Shown here in pieces: positions 1 through 11,196 of a DNA stretch of 64,000 bases (positions are counted from its first letter, which is position 1; each line of letters begins with the position of its first letter). The notes beneath the pieces were generated by a model. The model did not search any database and was not told where the DNA came from. It saw only the letters and a program-made list of their open reading frames with translations. A program made the position numbers and the translations under genes. Source of the DNA: Morella rubra (Eukaryota; Streptophyta; Magnoliopsida; Fagales; Myricaceae). Where the stretch lies: NCBI GenBank assembly GCA_003952965.2, contig CM025856.1, positions 14,732,953 through 14,796,952 on the forward strand, in the 5' to 3' direction.

Positions 1-122
1 GTAAGGGGGCGTATTTTTGCCTTAGGGTGCTGGTGGCGGTGTCAAATATATGATTCTGTCAATTGCGGTGACGGTGACGGTTTTCGCCGAACCGTCATCT
101 ACACTATCGTTAACCACCCCTA
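1..122. mobile_element. Terminal fragment of a hAT-type DNA transposon
   Basis: The segment ends in ...AACCACCCCTA, the reverse complement of a TAGGGGTGG-type hAT terminal inverted repeat. It is rich in ggtgacggt/accgtc words, as is the hAT element at 31438-32322. The other end lies outside the window, so the 8-bp target duplication cannot be tested. No coding potential is visible. The call rests only on the terminus and the similarity in composition. Confidence 0.4.
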
Positions 123-644
123 ACTAATCCAACCATATCTTGTAAGAGTTTAAATTCGAAATTTTCTTCCATTTCTTGTCCAAATAAAATAGCAAAATAC
201 TGAGCAAGGTAGACACATAACGTAGATTCTACAACATTTTATTTTTTGTTGCTGTACTAAGATTCAGACAAGATAGATCCCTACATTATTAAATATGCAT
301 GTAGTGCATGCTATTTATATCTTTCTTTAAACTGCATAATGTGATTCTGATTATAAATTTGTAGAGGATTCAATGTCTAAAAGAGTTGTGTTCCAGTTCC
401 TAAATCAACCTTTACATGAGAGAAGCACAGGTCAGCTAAACCTTGGTGTAGTGCCAACACAAAAACGCTACATGTTGCGGGCCTTGGTTATAGCTCAAAA
501 AAAGTCCAATATGACTACAGATACAATACAGAGAGGATATCTCTTACACAAACATAAATACCCAGGATATCTTCACAGTTAAGGAATGTTATTATTTGCA
601 CAGCCCTGAATTGTTTTTGGCTCGCTCAAGTCCTGGTGTAGACT
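123..644. other. Intergenic stretch without recognisable gene
   Basis: AT-rich sequence. The only open frame (373-582, 69 codons) resembles no family I know and has no splice or promoter context. Nothing else is supported here. Confidence 0.5.
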
Positions 645-2135
645 TAGGTGGCAATTATTCCCGGAGAATAAACTTTTTGGGAACTTCGGAAGAATAAACT
701 TGACCACTCGGTTTTTTGTGGTTTTTTTTTTTTCCTTTTAAATACTCCATTATTCTACGCCACTGGACCAAGAGGTAGATGGTCCACGATTTTACATGAC
801 AATCAATTGTATACAGCCATGGATAAGTAAGAGGTGCAAAACTAGCCGTTTGGTAATGAAAAATTTTAAACCTTCTGAAGATTTTGTTTTTTTTTTTTTA
901 AAAGCTAAAATTTTTACAATAAAACATGAATATCTCAAAAATTTTACACAAATTCCAAAACTTTCACATAAACTTCAATACTTTTTTCATAAAAAAATAT
1001 CAGATCCTTTCTCTCCTTATTTTTAACTAACTCCTTTACCTTCTTATTAAAAATTCTATTAAATCTTCACTCTTCTTACTTTTTAACTAACTCCAATAAA
1101 AATCATGGGATAAATACACTTCGTACGCTCTAATTATGGGAGGACACTTGACACTTTGCAACATAGTCTATTATTTTTATAACATTGTACCCACCAACTA
1201 CTAATGTCAAACACTTTGTATGATTTGGTAAATTTGGATGGAAAATAATTTTTTAGTGTGTGAAAATGACAATTTTGTCCCCATAATTTATTTTGCCCTG
1301 AGATTTAGTCATTGAATTTTTAAATTGATCATAAAGGCTCTTGAGTTTATATTTTTGATTAAACAAGTCCTTTCGAATTCTTATATCTCTTTTGTAGGAA
1401 TATGTGGCATTTAGTCGGAATATTCCCAGATGTACGCATCGATCGACCATAATTTCCGTATTCAATAGAGGGATATAATGTCGTTATCCAAAAGGAAATG
1501 AAAAAAAAAAAAAAAACAGAACAAACAAGAAGTTGGAAGTTATGGTTTGCACATCGACATGAAAGCATCTGTACATTCCGATTGAGATCGTCACTAAGTT
1601 TTAAGAATTAACAGAAGCCCTGCGTAATTAGTTCAAGGTGACAAAGAGAAGTGCAAAGTCTACCATCCAGCACATGTTCACATTTGTTGCATTTTTCAAG
1701 CGCAATTAAATATTTCCGAAGATTTTAGCCAGGAGAAAACGCTTCTAGGGAAATAAAAACCTCGAGCTTGTATCTTGGTAGGTAGGTGCGAAACATATAC
1801 CTAGCTGTCTGTTCTATCGGGTCCTTGAGAATTTCTTATTGCTTGAAGAGAAGTGAATGCTGAAGGATTGCAAGACATTCCTTGATATCTATTAATCACA
1901 GACTTGTCAACTTCGAGCTGACGTGCAGTAGAATTTCCTCCTTCCAGCATCCTTATTAACCACTGAAAATACGATTGCAGGGGAGTCACTATATAGTTCC
2001 AATAAATATTGTACATGGATCTCACAAGTAGAGGATTCCAGCAAATTGTACCGCCCACCCTAAATGAACATAGAATGCAACTATTCTCTCGAGCGACAAT
2101 CTTTAGTTTCCATCTTGAATTGTCTGCTCGTTGGT
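645..2135. repeat. Host segmental block, copy 1 of 3
   Basis: Two stretches are shared with the copies at 14187-16620 and 30911-35523. The first (about 650-1030) has the words 'cttgaccactc' and 'gtaagaggtgc'. The second (about 1370-2060) has 'gaatatgtggcatttagtcgg', 'gttatggtttgcac', 'gaaagcatctgtacat' and 'gccctgcgtaa'. Copies 2 and 3 carry an old copia LTR between these stretches and this copy does not, so it branched off before that insertion. The similarity is clear by eye but well diverged. 1080-1370 holds only AT-rich sequence with no gene. Confidence 0.55.
1801..1962 (-). pseudogene. Conserved exon-like fragment, function unknown (copy 1)
   Basis: On the minus strand a frame follows a good acceptor (ATTTTCAG at 1963-1970). 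It contains WLIRMLE, then SARQLE-like sequence (here TARQLE), then INRYQGMSCNPSAFTS, and ends at a stop at 1801. The same exon, at clearly higher amino-acid than intergenic similarity, lies at 16411-16560 (-). It looks like a last exon of a host gene duplicated with the surrounding block. No upstream exon could be placed, so I treat it as a gene remnant. I do not recognise the family and assign no function. Confidence 0.35.
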
Positions 2136-2424
2136 AATGCAATCTTTTATTTAGAAAAAAAAACCATAAAATGCAATACTTAAACATAATGAAAGCTAAA
2201 CTTCATAAATCCTACGCATGGCATATATGCAAGTGCTGTTTTTTTTTTTTTTTTTTCCTAAGCAATATGCAAGTGCTGTTTAATTTTTTAAAAAAAGCAG
2301 GGCAGGGTCCGCGCGAACAGTACTTTTCCCTTCAACAAAAAAGCATCATGCCGGATACCGCCAGCCTTCTTCACATGATAACAATCCCTTCAACAAAAAA
2401 GCATCATACAATTCATGTGTTGAC
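2136..2424. other. Non-coding stretch with short direct duplications
   Basis: No gene is visible. Two short sequences each occur twice: 'tatgcaagtgctgttt' (about 2226 and 2266) and 'cccttcaacaaaaaagcatcat' (about 2330 and 2387). These look like local slippage or repair duplications just outside the copia LTR that starts at 2425. Confidence 0.4.
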
Positions 2425-2711
2425 TGTTGGAAATATGCCCTCAAAATCAGTTATTAGAATAATTATGAGAATTATTTATTTTTGTCGTCACATGTATTTA
2501 TTATTTATTGGGTATAATATTGTAACATGAGATGTTACACAGTTATGTTGTTAAGTGAAATTGTAGAAAGTCATGCTGATGATTAAAGAAATCAAAAAGC
2601 CGGGAGTATGACTTTTCAGTTCCTTATTCACTTGATATTTTGTTCTAGACCGAGGTATATACTTATGTACGAATAGGTATACACTTATTGTGCCTCTATT
2701 AAATATAATAA

Positions 2712-5700
2712 CACTACAAGAAATTCGTTCTCTGCCCACGATAGCAGTCGTGGCAGAAAGTCTTCAAAGTTGTCGAGGAAGGGATTTGGCCACGGTTTTT
2801 GGTCATCGAGGAGTCGTCATGTCTACCGCGTGCAGAGAGACCTAACCCGACAACAGTGGCTTCTCGTCGTTGATGCTGTGCCTATCTCGCCCGAGAGATG
2901 CGTCGGGAGAGACAATCCACTTCCGTCTAGGCCGATGACATCATATCGTGGAGAAAGCTTAGTACAGACGATTTCTGCCGCCGGAATTGCACTTTTAGAA
3001 TTTCAAACACCCTGAAGGGACGAGTAGAGGTTGGTGGCAATTGTGCTTCGCCAACGGAAAATTGTTGTAGCAGGAGGCTTATGGTGATGAGAGACAAGGT
3101 CGTCGACCAATATTTTAGAAACTACGTTTGAATTTGTGGGCATTGAGTTTTCTCCTCCTGTAAGATTTTCTGATACATGCATTGTACTTGACAAGAAAAT
3201 CCAATAGATTTATATATATTGGCATTTTCCATCAAATTTCCCTGCGCATCTTCATTTCTAATTGCCATCGAGGTGGCCATTCATAAAAAGGGATAACAAA
3301 ACAGAGTGTTGCGCAATAACAAAGCAGTCGTATATTAGATTGCAAATGCCCTGAGTTTTTACAGCTATAAATACTCAAATTTAGATAAACTGGATGCAAA
3401 GTAATTGAAAGAAACAAAAACTCCTGGATCACCTGACAAACCAGTTCCAATTTACACTTGGGTCTAAAACAAAAACATAGAAACATTCCTGTAGCTACAC
3501 TGTTTGACTAAATGACCAAGAAGTTCGGCACATATCAGAATATCTTCAAGAGTCAAAGACCATTCCAAACCCTGCAATACCTGAAAAATATAACGCAATG
3601 TTTTGGTATGAGAAAATTGAGTAAGCTTCAACTACACGCCAGCAAACACCTGCAAAATGAATTTAACCATCCAGCAGCAAACTTGGCTACCTTTCCACAT
3701 TTATGGTGAGGTAACCTTGTAACTAACCTTTCTTAGGCTATAAATAAAATGTGTTGTCTTCACTTGTTGCAACCATATGGTGGATATCTTGTTAAAAAGT
3801 TACAGGTACTTGTGAAAAGAGGATAAATGCAAGTTACTAACAAGCAATTGTTAGCTCTTACCTGACAACATTTGTAAGAAAACTGTTCTGATAAAAGTTC
3901 TAGGTTTGCTGCAAACAAAGAAACTTCCCCATGTCACAAATTGCCGCACAAAAAGAATTGCAAATTACCAGACACATGAGCTTCATCTATGTATTTTAAG
4001 ATCCTGAAGCTGTTAGAGCTTGCGTTTAGACAGCCCAGGGAATGAGGAATAGCTAGTCTTATTGCTTGTCAATACTTGCAATAATGTAGCATCAAAATCA
4101 CGCAGGAATGTAATCATGTGCACTCTGTACAACGAAAAGTTTCAAAAGCACCAGAATAGAAGAAGCTAAGAATTCATAACAGAGAAACAGCAGAGGCAAA
4201 TTGATAGCATGAGGTGAAGATGAACCTGAAATCAGTCGATGGATCTCTTCCCTGCCATCTCATTTCTTTCCATTGGTCGGAAATCAGGCCATGGAGCTCC
4301 TGACCAGGAAATGTAGCAGACCATAGAGCTCTCAAAGCTTCCTACGCTAGTAAAACCTTTTTAGTGAGTAACTTAGAGAAAAATATCGGGAAGTAAAATG
4401 TGAACAATTACCAAGAACCGAAATAATTTCATCTATAAGTTTTAAAAAACTTGTCTTTGTTTGTGCAGACGTAGCCATGTGAGGAGACCATCCCATTCTA
4501 TAAGGAAGACTGTGAAAGCTAAAGGTGGCACTCCAAGTATTTGAAATCTGCAGGTATATGACCTATGGGTACACTGCATAGGGAATTTTGAAGGTGGAAA
4601 CCAATAATTATCTCAAACCTCCAGATGTTTTATGATTTGCTCTCATGTGTCCTGTCTTTTTATGAACAAGCATGTGACACTATATGCACAAACTTAATGG
4701 GAATTTGAAGCCGGTTCTATGGCACAGCTGCAGCATATTAGAGATTAACACAACCAATATGCACAAAATTGCATCATCAATATTATCAGAACTAACTTTG
4801 TTATGACAAAGATTTTCCAAAAGATAGGCTCACCTCTGTTGCTCCAGACAACAATATCCCCTGTACTTGGCTCTCCTTAATCTGTATATTGTCCTTGGAT
4901 GAATCAAAAAGGTCCCTGAGTAAAAATGCCAGAAATTGCATAAGGGACAATTGCATCAAAAAATTTGCTGGATTCCATTTATACCTTATTTGACCTGCTC
5001 TATGGTTCTCCTAGGTTTCACTACTAGGAAAAAAGGGGTAAGAATAGCCTGTACCTTATTTGAATTGAAGAATTTATTCCTCGTGTAAAAATACAAAACA
5101 ATTTTTCAGCACCTGCTTTTTAGAAACCGTGTCATAGTTTTGGACAACACCAGCCCAAGATGACATCAGCAATGCCTAAATCGAAAACCTTGAAGAAAAA
5201 AATTATGAAATGAAAGAATAAACAAGAAAAGTAGACAGGAAACCCTAAAACCCAACTAAAATCCCGACGCCCTTCCAGTTCCCTCAAATCATCCCGTACA
5301 ACCAATCTTTCTTTCAGTGCCTAGGTTGAGAGTCCACACGGCAACAATGAAATCGACCCAAGATTAATCCGAATTAGTCTAGCACACTCTGTAATCGAAT
5401 TATTCAATGCAAAGATTGGACGTGCAGAACAAAAGAAAATTCAAGGCAACAAGTAGACCATACCAACAAGACTTCCAAATAGTACAGGACACCAACGAAG
5501 ACAACAACGTATGACACCGGCAACGGCAATAACTCCAAAGAAAGAGAGAGAGAGAGAAAAAAGATGGGGAAAAGATAAGAGAGAAGTGAGGCGGCTAGCA
5601 AGGAGAAGAATTTGACAAAGAGCAATGGCAGCGGGAGCAAGAAGAAGCCTTAGCGCTAAATGACAACCGCGAAAAGTCATTTTGATTTTTGACTTTTTTG

Positions 5701-5735
5701 TAACGATAGCTTTTGAGTTTAGTAACGGGAAGAAG
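2712..5735. mobile_element. Insertion in LTR A starting with a CACTA-type terminus
   Basis: Where LTR A is interrupted the foreign DNA begins CACTACAAGAAATTCG, the classical En/Spm terminus. It is followed by inverted short words (acgatagcagtcgtgg) of the kind seen in subterminal CACTA regions. No matching right-hand terminus (TTTCTTGTAGTG) is present before LTR A resumes near 5736, so that end is deleted or diverged. The insert carries intron-containing pieces of an ELMO-domain gene on the minus strand, which would make it a gene-capturing (Pack-type) element. A second CACTACTAGGAAA word occurs at about 5028. Confidence 0.45.
3480..5166 (-). pseudogene. ELMO/CED-12 domain protein gene fragments
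   Basis: Several minus-strand exons with canonical splice borders are readable. Exon 4226-4341 (acceptor gtag, donor gt) encodes EALRALWSATFPGQ, then ELHGLISDQWKEM and WQGRDPSTDFR, the signature core of plant ELMO-domain proteins. Exon 3862-3908 encodes KPRTFIRTVFLQMLS, matching the family's 'VKPRT...FLK.LS' segment. Upstream, exon 4834-4915 (FDSSKDNIQIKES... ending SGATE) joins 4226-4341 in phase 0. A possible first exon with ATG is 5113-5166. A possible C-terminal exon is about 3480-3590 (LEWSLTLEDI). Exons for the middle of the domain are missing between 3908 and 4226, and the exon 1/exon 2 phases do not fit. I therefore read it as a captured, broken gene rather than a working ELMO (GTPase-regulation) protein. 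Retained introns exclude a processed copy. Confidence 0.55.
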
Positions 5736-6652
5736 AAAGTTACTGTAAAAGTACATGCACTGAACGGGATAAAATATGAATACTTTCTGGAAGTGATCAC
5801 CGATGTTGAGAAAGTATTCAACACAATTAATTTATTGTATCCTTAGACTTGAGAGGTTTATACAGGTTTGTTTGTTGTGTACTTGTGCCTTGACCGAGTC
5901 ATTTGGTGATGATCTTTCTAGGTCAAATATTCCAGATAACGTTGGGTCTTATATATGATAAATGGCTTGTGTAAATGCTCAACAAAGAATTCACTAGTCT
6001 CTTTGTGAGACAGTATATTCAGTATATCTGTATAGAGTTTGACTCGAAAAGAAATCACTGGCTAGTGGACTTTTGCAAAAATGATTTTCGAAATTAATAT
6101 ATATATTATATATTTATTTATGAAATTGTTTTAGAAACATTTTTTAAGAGTCCAGTGAGTTACATATTGTGAATTAAGAATTATATGAACTAGGGACTTA
6201 ATCAATGACACTATTCCAGTCCTATTGCTCATGTGGAATATAGTATAGTGGAAGGATAAATAAATAAATAATTGTTAGCAAAAGAGATTTCACGAAAAAT
6301 AGTCTCACTATCTCGGGAGTCAATTGTGATATGTTAATGGATATGATCACAATTTATAGAAGCTCATAAATTAGGAATATAGAATATAAGAGAGTTAAAT
6401 GAAAAAGAGTTTTTCATGATAATCCTACGGCCGAGATTTGAGATCCCTAAAGATCTCACGCATAAGCACAGGAGAAGCTCTGAGTAAGCCATTATAAATA
6501 GCTCAGAATTTCATTTGAGAGATAATGAGTCATTTTTCACGAGAAAAGTTCTCTCTCTAAAAACTCTCTCTCTCTCTCAAGAATTGTACACATGGATCTG
6601 AAGGAGGCAAAACGCTTGGGTTGCTAGATTTCAACAATCCTTCCGCTGCGCA

Positions 6653-7959
6653 AACTTACAATGGTATCATTGCCTTACCTGGCCCATTTTATGTTTTTGT
6701 TAAATTGTCTGGGTTGTTTTCATATTTTTGGGCCGATGTTTTTATTTAAAAAGTAGGCCCATTTGTTCTGTTTTAAAAATGGTTTGGACCGGCCGTGTTC
6801 CATTTTAATCAGAGACTTGGGCCGACCCAAAACAAGCCCAAACGTTTACATTTTGGGCTATTTAAAAAGTTTGGGCCATTTTTTTAAATGTTAAGGCCTT
6901 GTTTTATATATTAAAGGAGAGGTCTAGTTGTTTTTGAAAGATAATAGACCGGCCCGATAATTTTTTAAAAAGGAGGCCCGTTAGGCCTTAAAAACCCAGT
7001 TTGGTTTTAATTAAAAAGGGGGGGGGGGCGCAAGAGGGCTGCAAGGGTCGAACGGCCTGGCTAGATTGGATCTGGGCCATGGGTGTGACCCAATAGGGTC
7101 GACCCAACTGGACCGAGTTAAGCTGCGACCCTAGGGTTGGTCCAGGTTGGACCTGGACCCATGGGTGGTAACTCGATTTGACCCAGAATCATTGACCAAT
7201 TTGACCGGGTTTAAAAAAAAAACTTTTTTTTTTATAAATTTAATATAAGTGTTAAATGGGATTGTTTTACAAGAATATTAATCCCATGGCCTTCCATTGT
7301 TGGTATGTGGGAATTTTATTTGATTGATATTGGTTAAAACTAGAATAGTCAAGACCAATTATTGATCTTATGATTTGTTTCATGTACTTCTTGTGAAGAT
7401 AAGTGAGTGTGTATGAGTGGTGGGGTATTGACTAAAATAGCAATGCTGACTCATTACAAAATTACATGTCACTTAGACGATGTTGTACTTAACCAAATAA
7501 ACACGTACTCTAAAATAATGAAGACTGTGTTTATGTTGGTGGCCAAAAGAAAATCAAGTGTCACAAATATTTGTATACACATAGTATACGACATGAGATG
7601 GATTCGTGATGAATAGTTGCTATTCACTTTTACAAGTTGTTACATAGTTACTAAAATAGGATTACGTTTACATAAGGTAGAAGTTCTTGATACCCACTGC
7701 AAACACTGAATATAATTGTTATATTCTGCATTTTCTTTGGTTGCTGTGATTTAGTGGGAGGTACCATTAGTTATTCAAAACCCTATACTGATGGAAATTT
7801 TATATACATGTGATTTCTTTCTTGATATGTGCAGATTTATTATGTCGAGCCCATTGTCTATAATTTTGGATGAGAACAAGTTAACTGGGCCAAACTTCCT
7901 TGATTGGAAGAGGAATCTCATGATAGTACTCATGGTTGAAAAAATTGCTCATATCTTAA
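6653..7959 (+). mobile_element. Internal 5' region of copia A: PBS, leader and gag start
   Basis: Nine bases after the LTR lies TGGTATCA, the usual copia primer-binding site complementary to initiator tRNA-Met. The leader is GC-rich with repeated 'gggcc' and 'ggaccgg' words. At about 7842-7960 a frame reads MSSPLSIILDENKLTGPN, then FLDWKRNLMIVL and VEKIAHIL, the N-terminus of a copia gag polyprotein. The frame is cut after about 40 codons by the inverted LTR B at 7960. The rest of this element is missing, so it cannot encode a functional gag. It probably received the insertion of element B, which was later truncated. Confidence 0.7.
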
Positions 7960-9207
7960 TGCGCAGCGGAAAAATCTGGATCGTTGAAATCTAGTAGCCC
8001 AAACGTTCTGCCTACTTCAGATCCACGCGCACAGTTCTTGAGAGAGAGAGAGAGTTTTTAGAGAGAGAACTATTCTCGTGAAAAATGACTACTTATCTCT
8101 CAAATGATATCTTGAGCTATTTATAATGGCTTATTCAGAGCTTCTCCTGCGCTTATGGGTGTGATCTTTATCTCAAATCTTGGTCGTAGGATCATCATGA
8201 AAAACTCTTTTTCATTTAACTCCCTTATATTCTTATTCCGAATTTATGGGCTTCTACAAATTGTGATCATGTCCATTAATATATCACAATTGACCCCCGA
8301 GATACTGAGACTATTTTTCATGAAATCCCTTTTGCTAACAATTTTTTATTTATTTATCCTTCCACCATATTATATTCCACATGAGCTAATACAACTAGAA
8401 TAATTTCATTGATTAAGTCCCTAGCTCATGTAATTCTTAATTCAAAATATGTAACTCGTTGGACTCTTAAAAAATGTTTCTAAAACAATTTCACAAAAAA
8501 AATAATATATATATATATATTAATTTCGAAAATCATTTTCGCAAAATTCCACTGGCCAGTGATTTCTTTTCGAGTCCAACTCTATACAGATATACTGAAT
8601 ATACTGTCTCACAAAGAGACTGGTGGATTCCTTGTTGAGCATTTACACAAACTCATTTATCATACAAGACCCAACGTTATCTGGAATATTTGACCAAGAA
8701 AGATCATTACCAAATGACTCGGTCAAGGCACAAGTACAAACAAACAAATAAACCTGTACAAACCTCTCAAGTTAAGGATACAATAAACTAATTGTGCTGA
8801 ATACTTTCTCAACATCAGTGATCACTTCTAGAAGTATTCATATTTGATCACGTTCAGTGCATGCACTCTTATAGTGCACTCACTCGTCTGCTTAAGGTCA
8901 CTACCTCAATGACGGAGTCCATCATCCTATTTAATAGAGGCACAACGAGTGTAGACCTATTTGTACATAAGTATATACCTCAGTCTAGAACAACTGTCAA
9001 GTGAACAAGGAACTGAAAAGTCATACTCCACGCCTTTTGATTCATTAATCATTGCATGACTTTCTATAATTTCACTTAACAACATAATTGTGTAACATCT
9101 CATGTTACAACATTATACCCAATAAATAATAAATATATGTGACGATAAAAATAAATAATTATCTCATAATTATTCTAATAACTAGTTTTGAGGGCATATT
9201 TCCAACA
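7960..9207 (-). mobile_element. Copia LTR 'B' (3' LTR of a minus-strand element)
   Basis: A full-length LTR in reverse orientation relative to LTR A: it starts TGCGCAGCGG at 7960 and ends ...GGGCATATTTCCAACA at 9207. The polypurine tract (minus-strand AAGCGGGAGA) abuts it on the right, proving it is the 3' LTR of an element running right to left. It is co-linear with both parts of LTR A, which allowed the foreign insert in A to be delimited. A (TA)n tract near 8505 and a (GA)n tract near 8040 are family features. Confidence 0.85.
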
Positions 9208-11196
9208 TCTCCCGCTTGCACTCAAGACCATTTATCTAGGTATCTTATACCCATATAGACTCTAAATGTGTCGCAAACATTTTTTGAGTCAACGATTCGG
9301 TGAAAATGGATCTGCAATGTACTAGGTGGACAATACACCAGCCATCACGACATCTCTCTGATTCACCATATCATGTATCATCTTTCTATGTGCTTTGCCT
9401 TCAGTGTTGGAGTCCAGATTAATATCCACTCATAATGCTGACTGCATGACTAATATATGGCCTTATCTCTCTTCTCTTGGAAAGATGAATACTATACTCA
9501 AAGAATAAAATCTTTCCTTGGTATTCTGTAAATCATTGCCAATATTTGTCAATGTAGTCCCAAAAACTTTATTCTCTCAGTTTCCAAACAATTTGGCTCC
9601 AAGAACGCGGAACACTTCCAAAGGTCTTTGACTTGAAAAATATGGTTCATGAACCATCTTTTTCATTGATGACATCCCCGACGTCATTCCCATAAGTAGC
9701 ATATTACTGACATAAAGAATTAGAAACATTACTAAACTCCCACTGACTTCTTGTCAATACAAGTTCATCCATGTTTCATGAGAAATCAAATGATTTGATC
9801 ATCTCATCTAAATGGATTCTCAGCTAACGCTCTGAGTTCTAAACTCATTAGTAGGTTTAGTAACATCTATTTTCTATTGATCTCATTTGCCTTAAGTATT
9901 GCTCAGCTGATTGTGTCATCTATGTCATCAAGAACCATCACGCTTTCACCTTCACTTAGGTTGTACTCCTTTTTAAAATACAATTTTCCTTCTAATAATC
10001 ACCTTTCGTTCACTTGGGTTTATAAAATAATACCCAACGAACCATTTTTGGGTAACCTACAAATAATTTTTAATTCTAGCTTCTTCACATCAAACTCTTT
10101 GATGCGAGCTAGATATCACCACATACTCTCAAATGATTCAGACTTGGTCTCACCAGTCCATAATTCATAAGGAGTTTTAGGTATAGATTTAGTAGGTATC
10201 ATGTTTAAGATATAAACATCTGCCTCCAAGGTGAAAAATTCCAAAAGTATACAGGTGATACATTTATGCTTATCTCCTACTAAACAATATCATATAAAGT
10301 TCAGTTTTTGTTTTAACCATTCATAGAGTCCATGACACACTTTTTCAAAACACAGACTATCAATAATACCAGAATTAATAGAAAGACAATCTTTCATATA
10401 ACAAGTATCAAAAACAAAAATAAGTTTTGAAAACAGGAAATGAAATTTCCAAAAGTTCTGGAACATAAAGATAGTCTTTCAAATTTACAACTTCAAACTT
10501 TCATGGACTCGAATGAAAAAGCTCTAATGGAGGTCGCTGCAACACTTGCACTCGTCTCCATCAATTTCCTCATCACCTTGTTTCTGGGTTTCCTTAAACC
10601 CCTGCAATCATATTGCGTAAGTGAGAGACTGTGCCAAAATTGACACACTTGAAATTCAATGGACACTCCATCAAATCAATTTTAATTGATAAGCATAACT
10701 TCAGAAGGATCATTTTTCTTTAGAGAGGCTAGATATGCTGGGCAATTTCTTTTCCAGTGACCTCGCTTGCCACAGTGAAAACAATTTCCATTATCTTTCT
10801 TCTCTGAGTTGCTCGTGTCTTCTTTCCTAGATTGAGACGCTTTCTTCTTTTTGAACTTCTTCCGCTTTGGGCTTAAGTTCACGGTTGGTTGACTTGTCCA
10901 TTATCATTAGAGAACCCTTCTCTTGTATGATAAGTTCCTCAGCTGCTTGCAACATATTGAGCAGCTCTGACAAAGTCACGTCATCTTGTTCATATTATAG
11001 TTTAATATGAACTGGTTGAACGATTCAGGCAAAGATGCCAATATCGCTCCAACCTTTGTCTCACCGTCCATCTCTGCACCTAGTGTTTCCAATTCAGTGA
11101 TGAATGAAATCATTTTCAGCACATGATCTCGAACTAGAGCACCCTCCACCATTTTGGTGGTCATCAGCAGTTTCATAACTTGCTGGCGTACAAACT
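9208..11196 (-). pseudogene. Decayed copia pol-gag region of element B
   Basis: Reading right to left the remains are co-linear with a copia polyprotein. RNase H end pieces (DMVNQRD-like) lie near 9330, integrase C-terminal pieces (ELWTGETKS... with SLGIILYKP) at about 10027-10170, and gag near 10682-11176. Stops and frameshifts occur throughout, and most of RT and protease has been lost. The element ends abruptly at about 11196 where the Ole e 1-like pseudogene begins. Its 5' LTR is therefore missing and no target duplication can be checked. It is not functional. Confidence 0.65.
10682..11176 (-). pseudogene. Copia gag fragments with CCHC zinc knuckle
   Basis: Two minus-strand frames. The upstream piece (10976-11176) reads MVEGALVRDHVLKM, then LETLGAEMDGETKV and ILASLPESFNQF, the UBN2-type gag domain of copia elements. 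The downstream piece (10682-10882) is a lysine-rich stretch followed by CFHCGKRGHWKRNC (CX2CX4HX4C), the nucleic-acid-binding zinc knuckle of nucleocapsid. A frame change around 10890-10980 separates them. The N-terminus of gag is absent because the element stops at about 11196. In a living element this protein would form the virus-like particle and bind the RNA genome. Confidence 0.75.

Larger units (their letters stand above)
2425..6652 (+). mobile_element. Copia LTR 'A' (5' LTR), split by an insertion
   Basis: The LTR begins TGTTGGAAATATGCCCTC at 2425 and ends ...CCGCTGCGCA near 6652. Its two parts, 2425-2711 and about 5736-6652, align in order with the uninterrupted LTRs of the same family at 7960-9207 (-) and 47389-48651 (-). 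The intervening 3.0 kb is foreign. About 45 bases present in the other copies are missing at the insertion point. The TGTTGGAAATATGCCCT start is typical of Angela/Tork-like copia LTRs. A (CT)n tract near 6550 lies close to the 3' end. A PBS follows in the internal region. Confidence 0.8.

Noticed and set aside
2770-3015. 81-codon plus-strand frame MSRKGFGHGFWSS...
   Set aside because: Lies in the CACTA-like terminal region with no domain or splice context; the bias is explained by repeated tcg/cgt words.
5028-5047. CACTACTAGGAAAAAAGG as a second CACTA terminus
   Set aside because: No inverted partner or 3-bp duplication could be found; it probably occurs by chance in an intron of the ELMO fragment.
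9877-10170. 97-codon plus-strand frame
   Set aside because: Its reverse complement reads as a copia integrase C-terminal segment (ELWTGETKS), so the plus frame is an antisense shadow.
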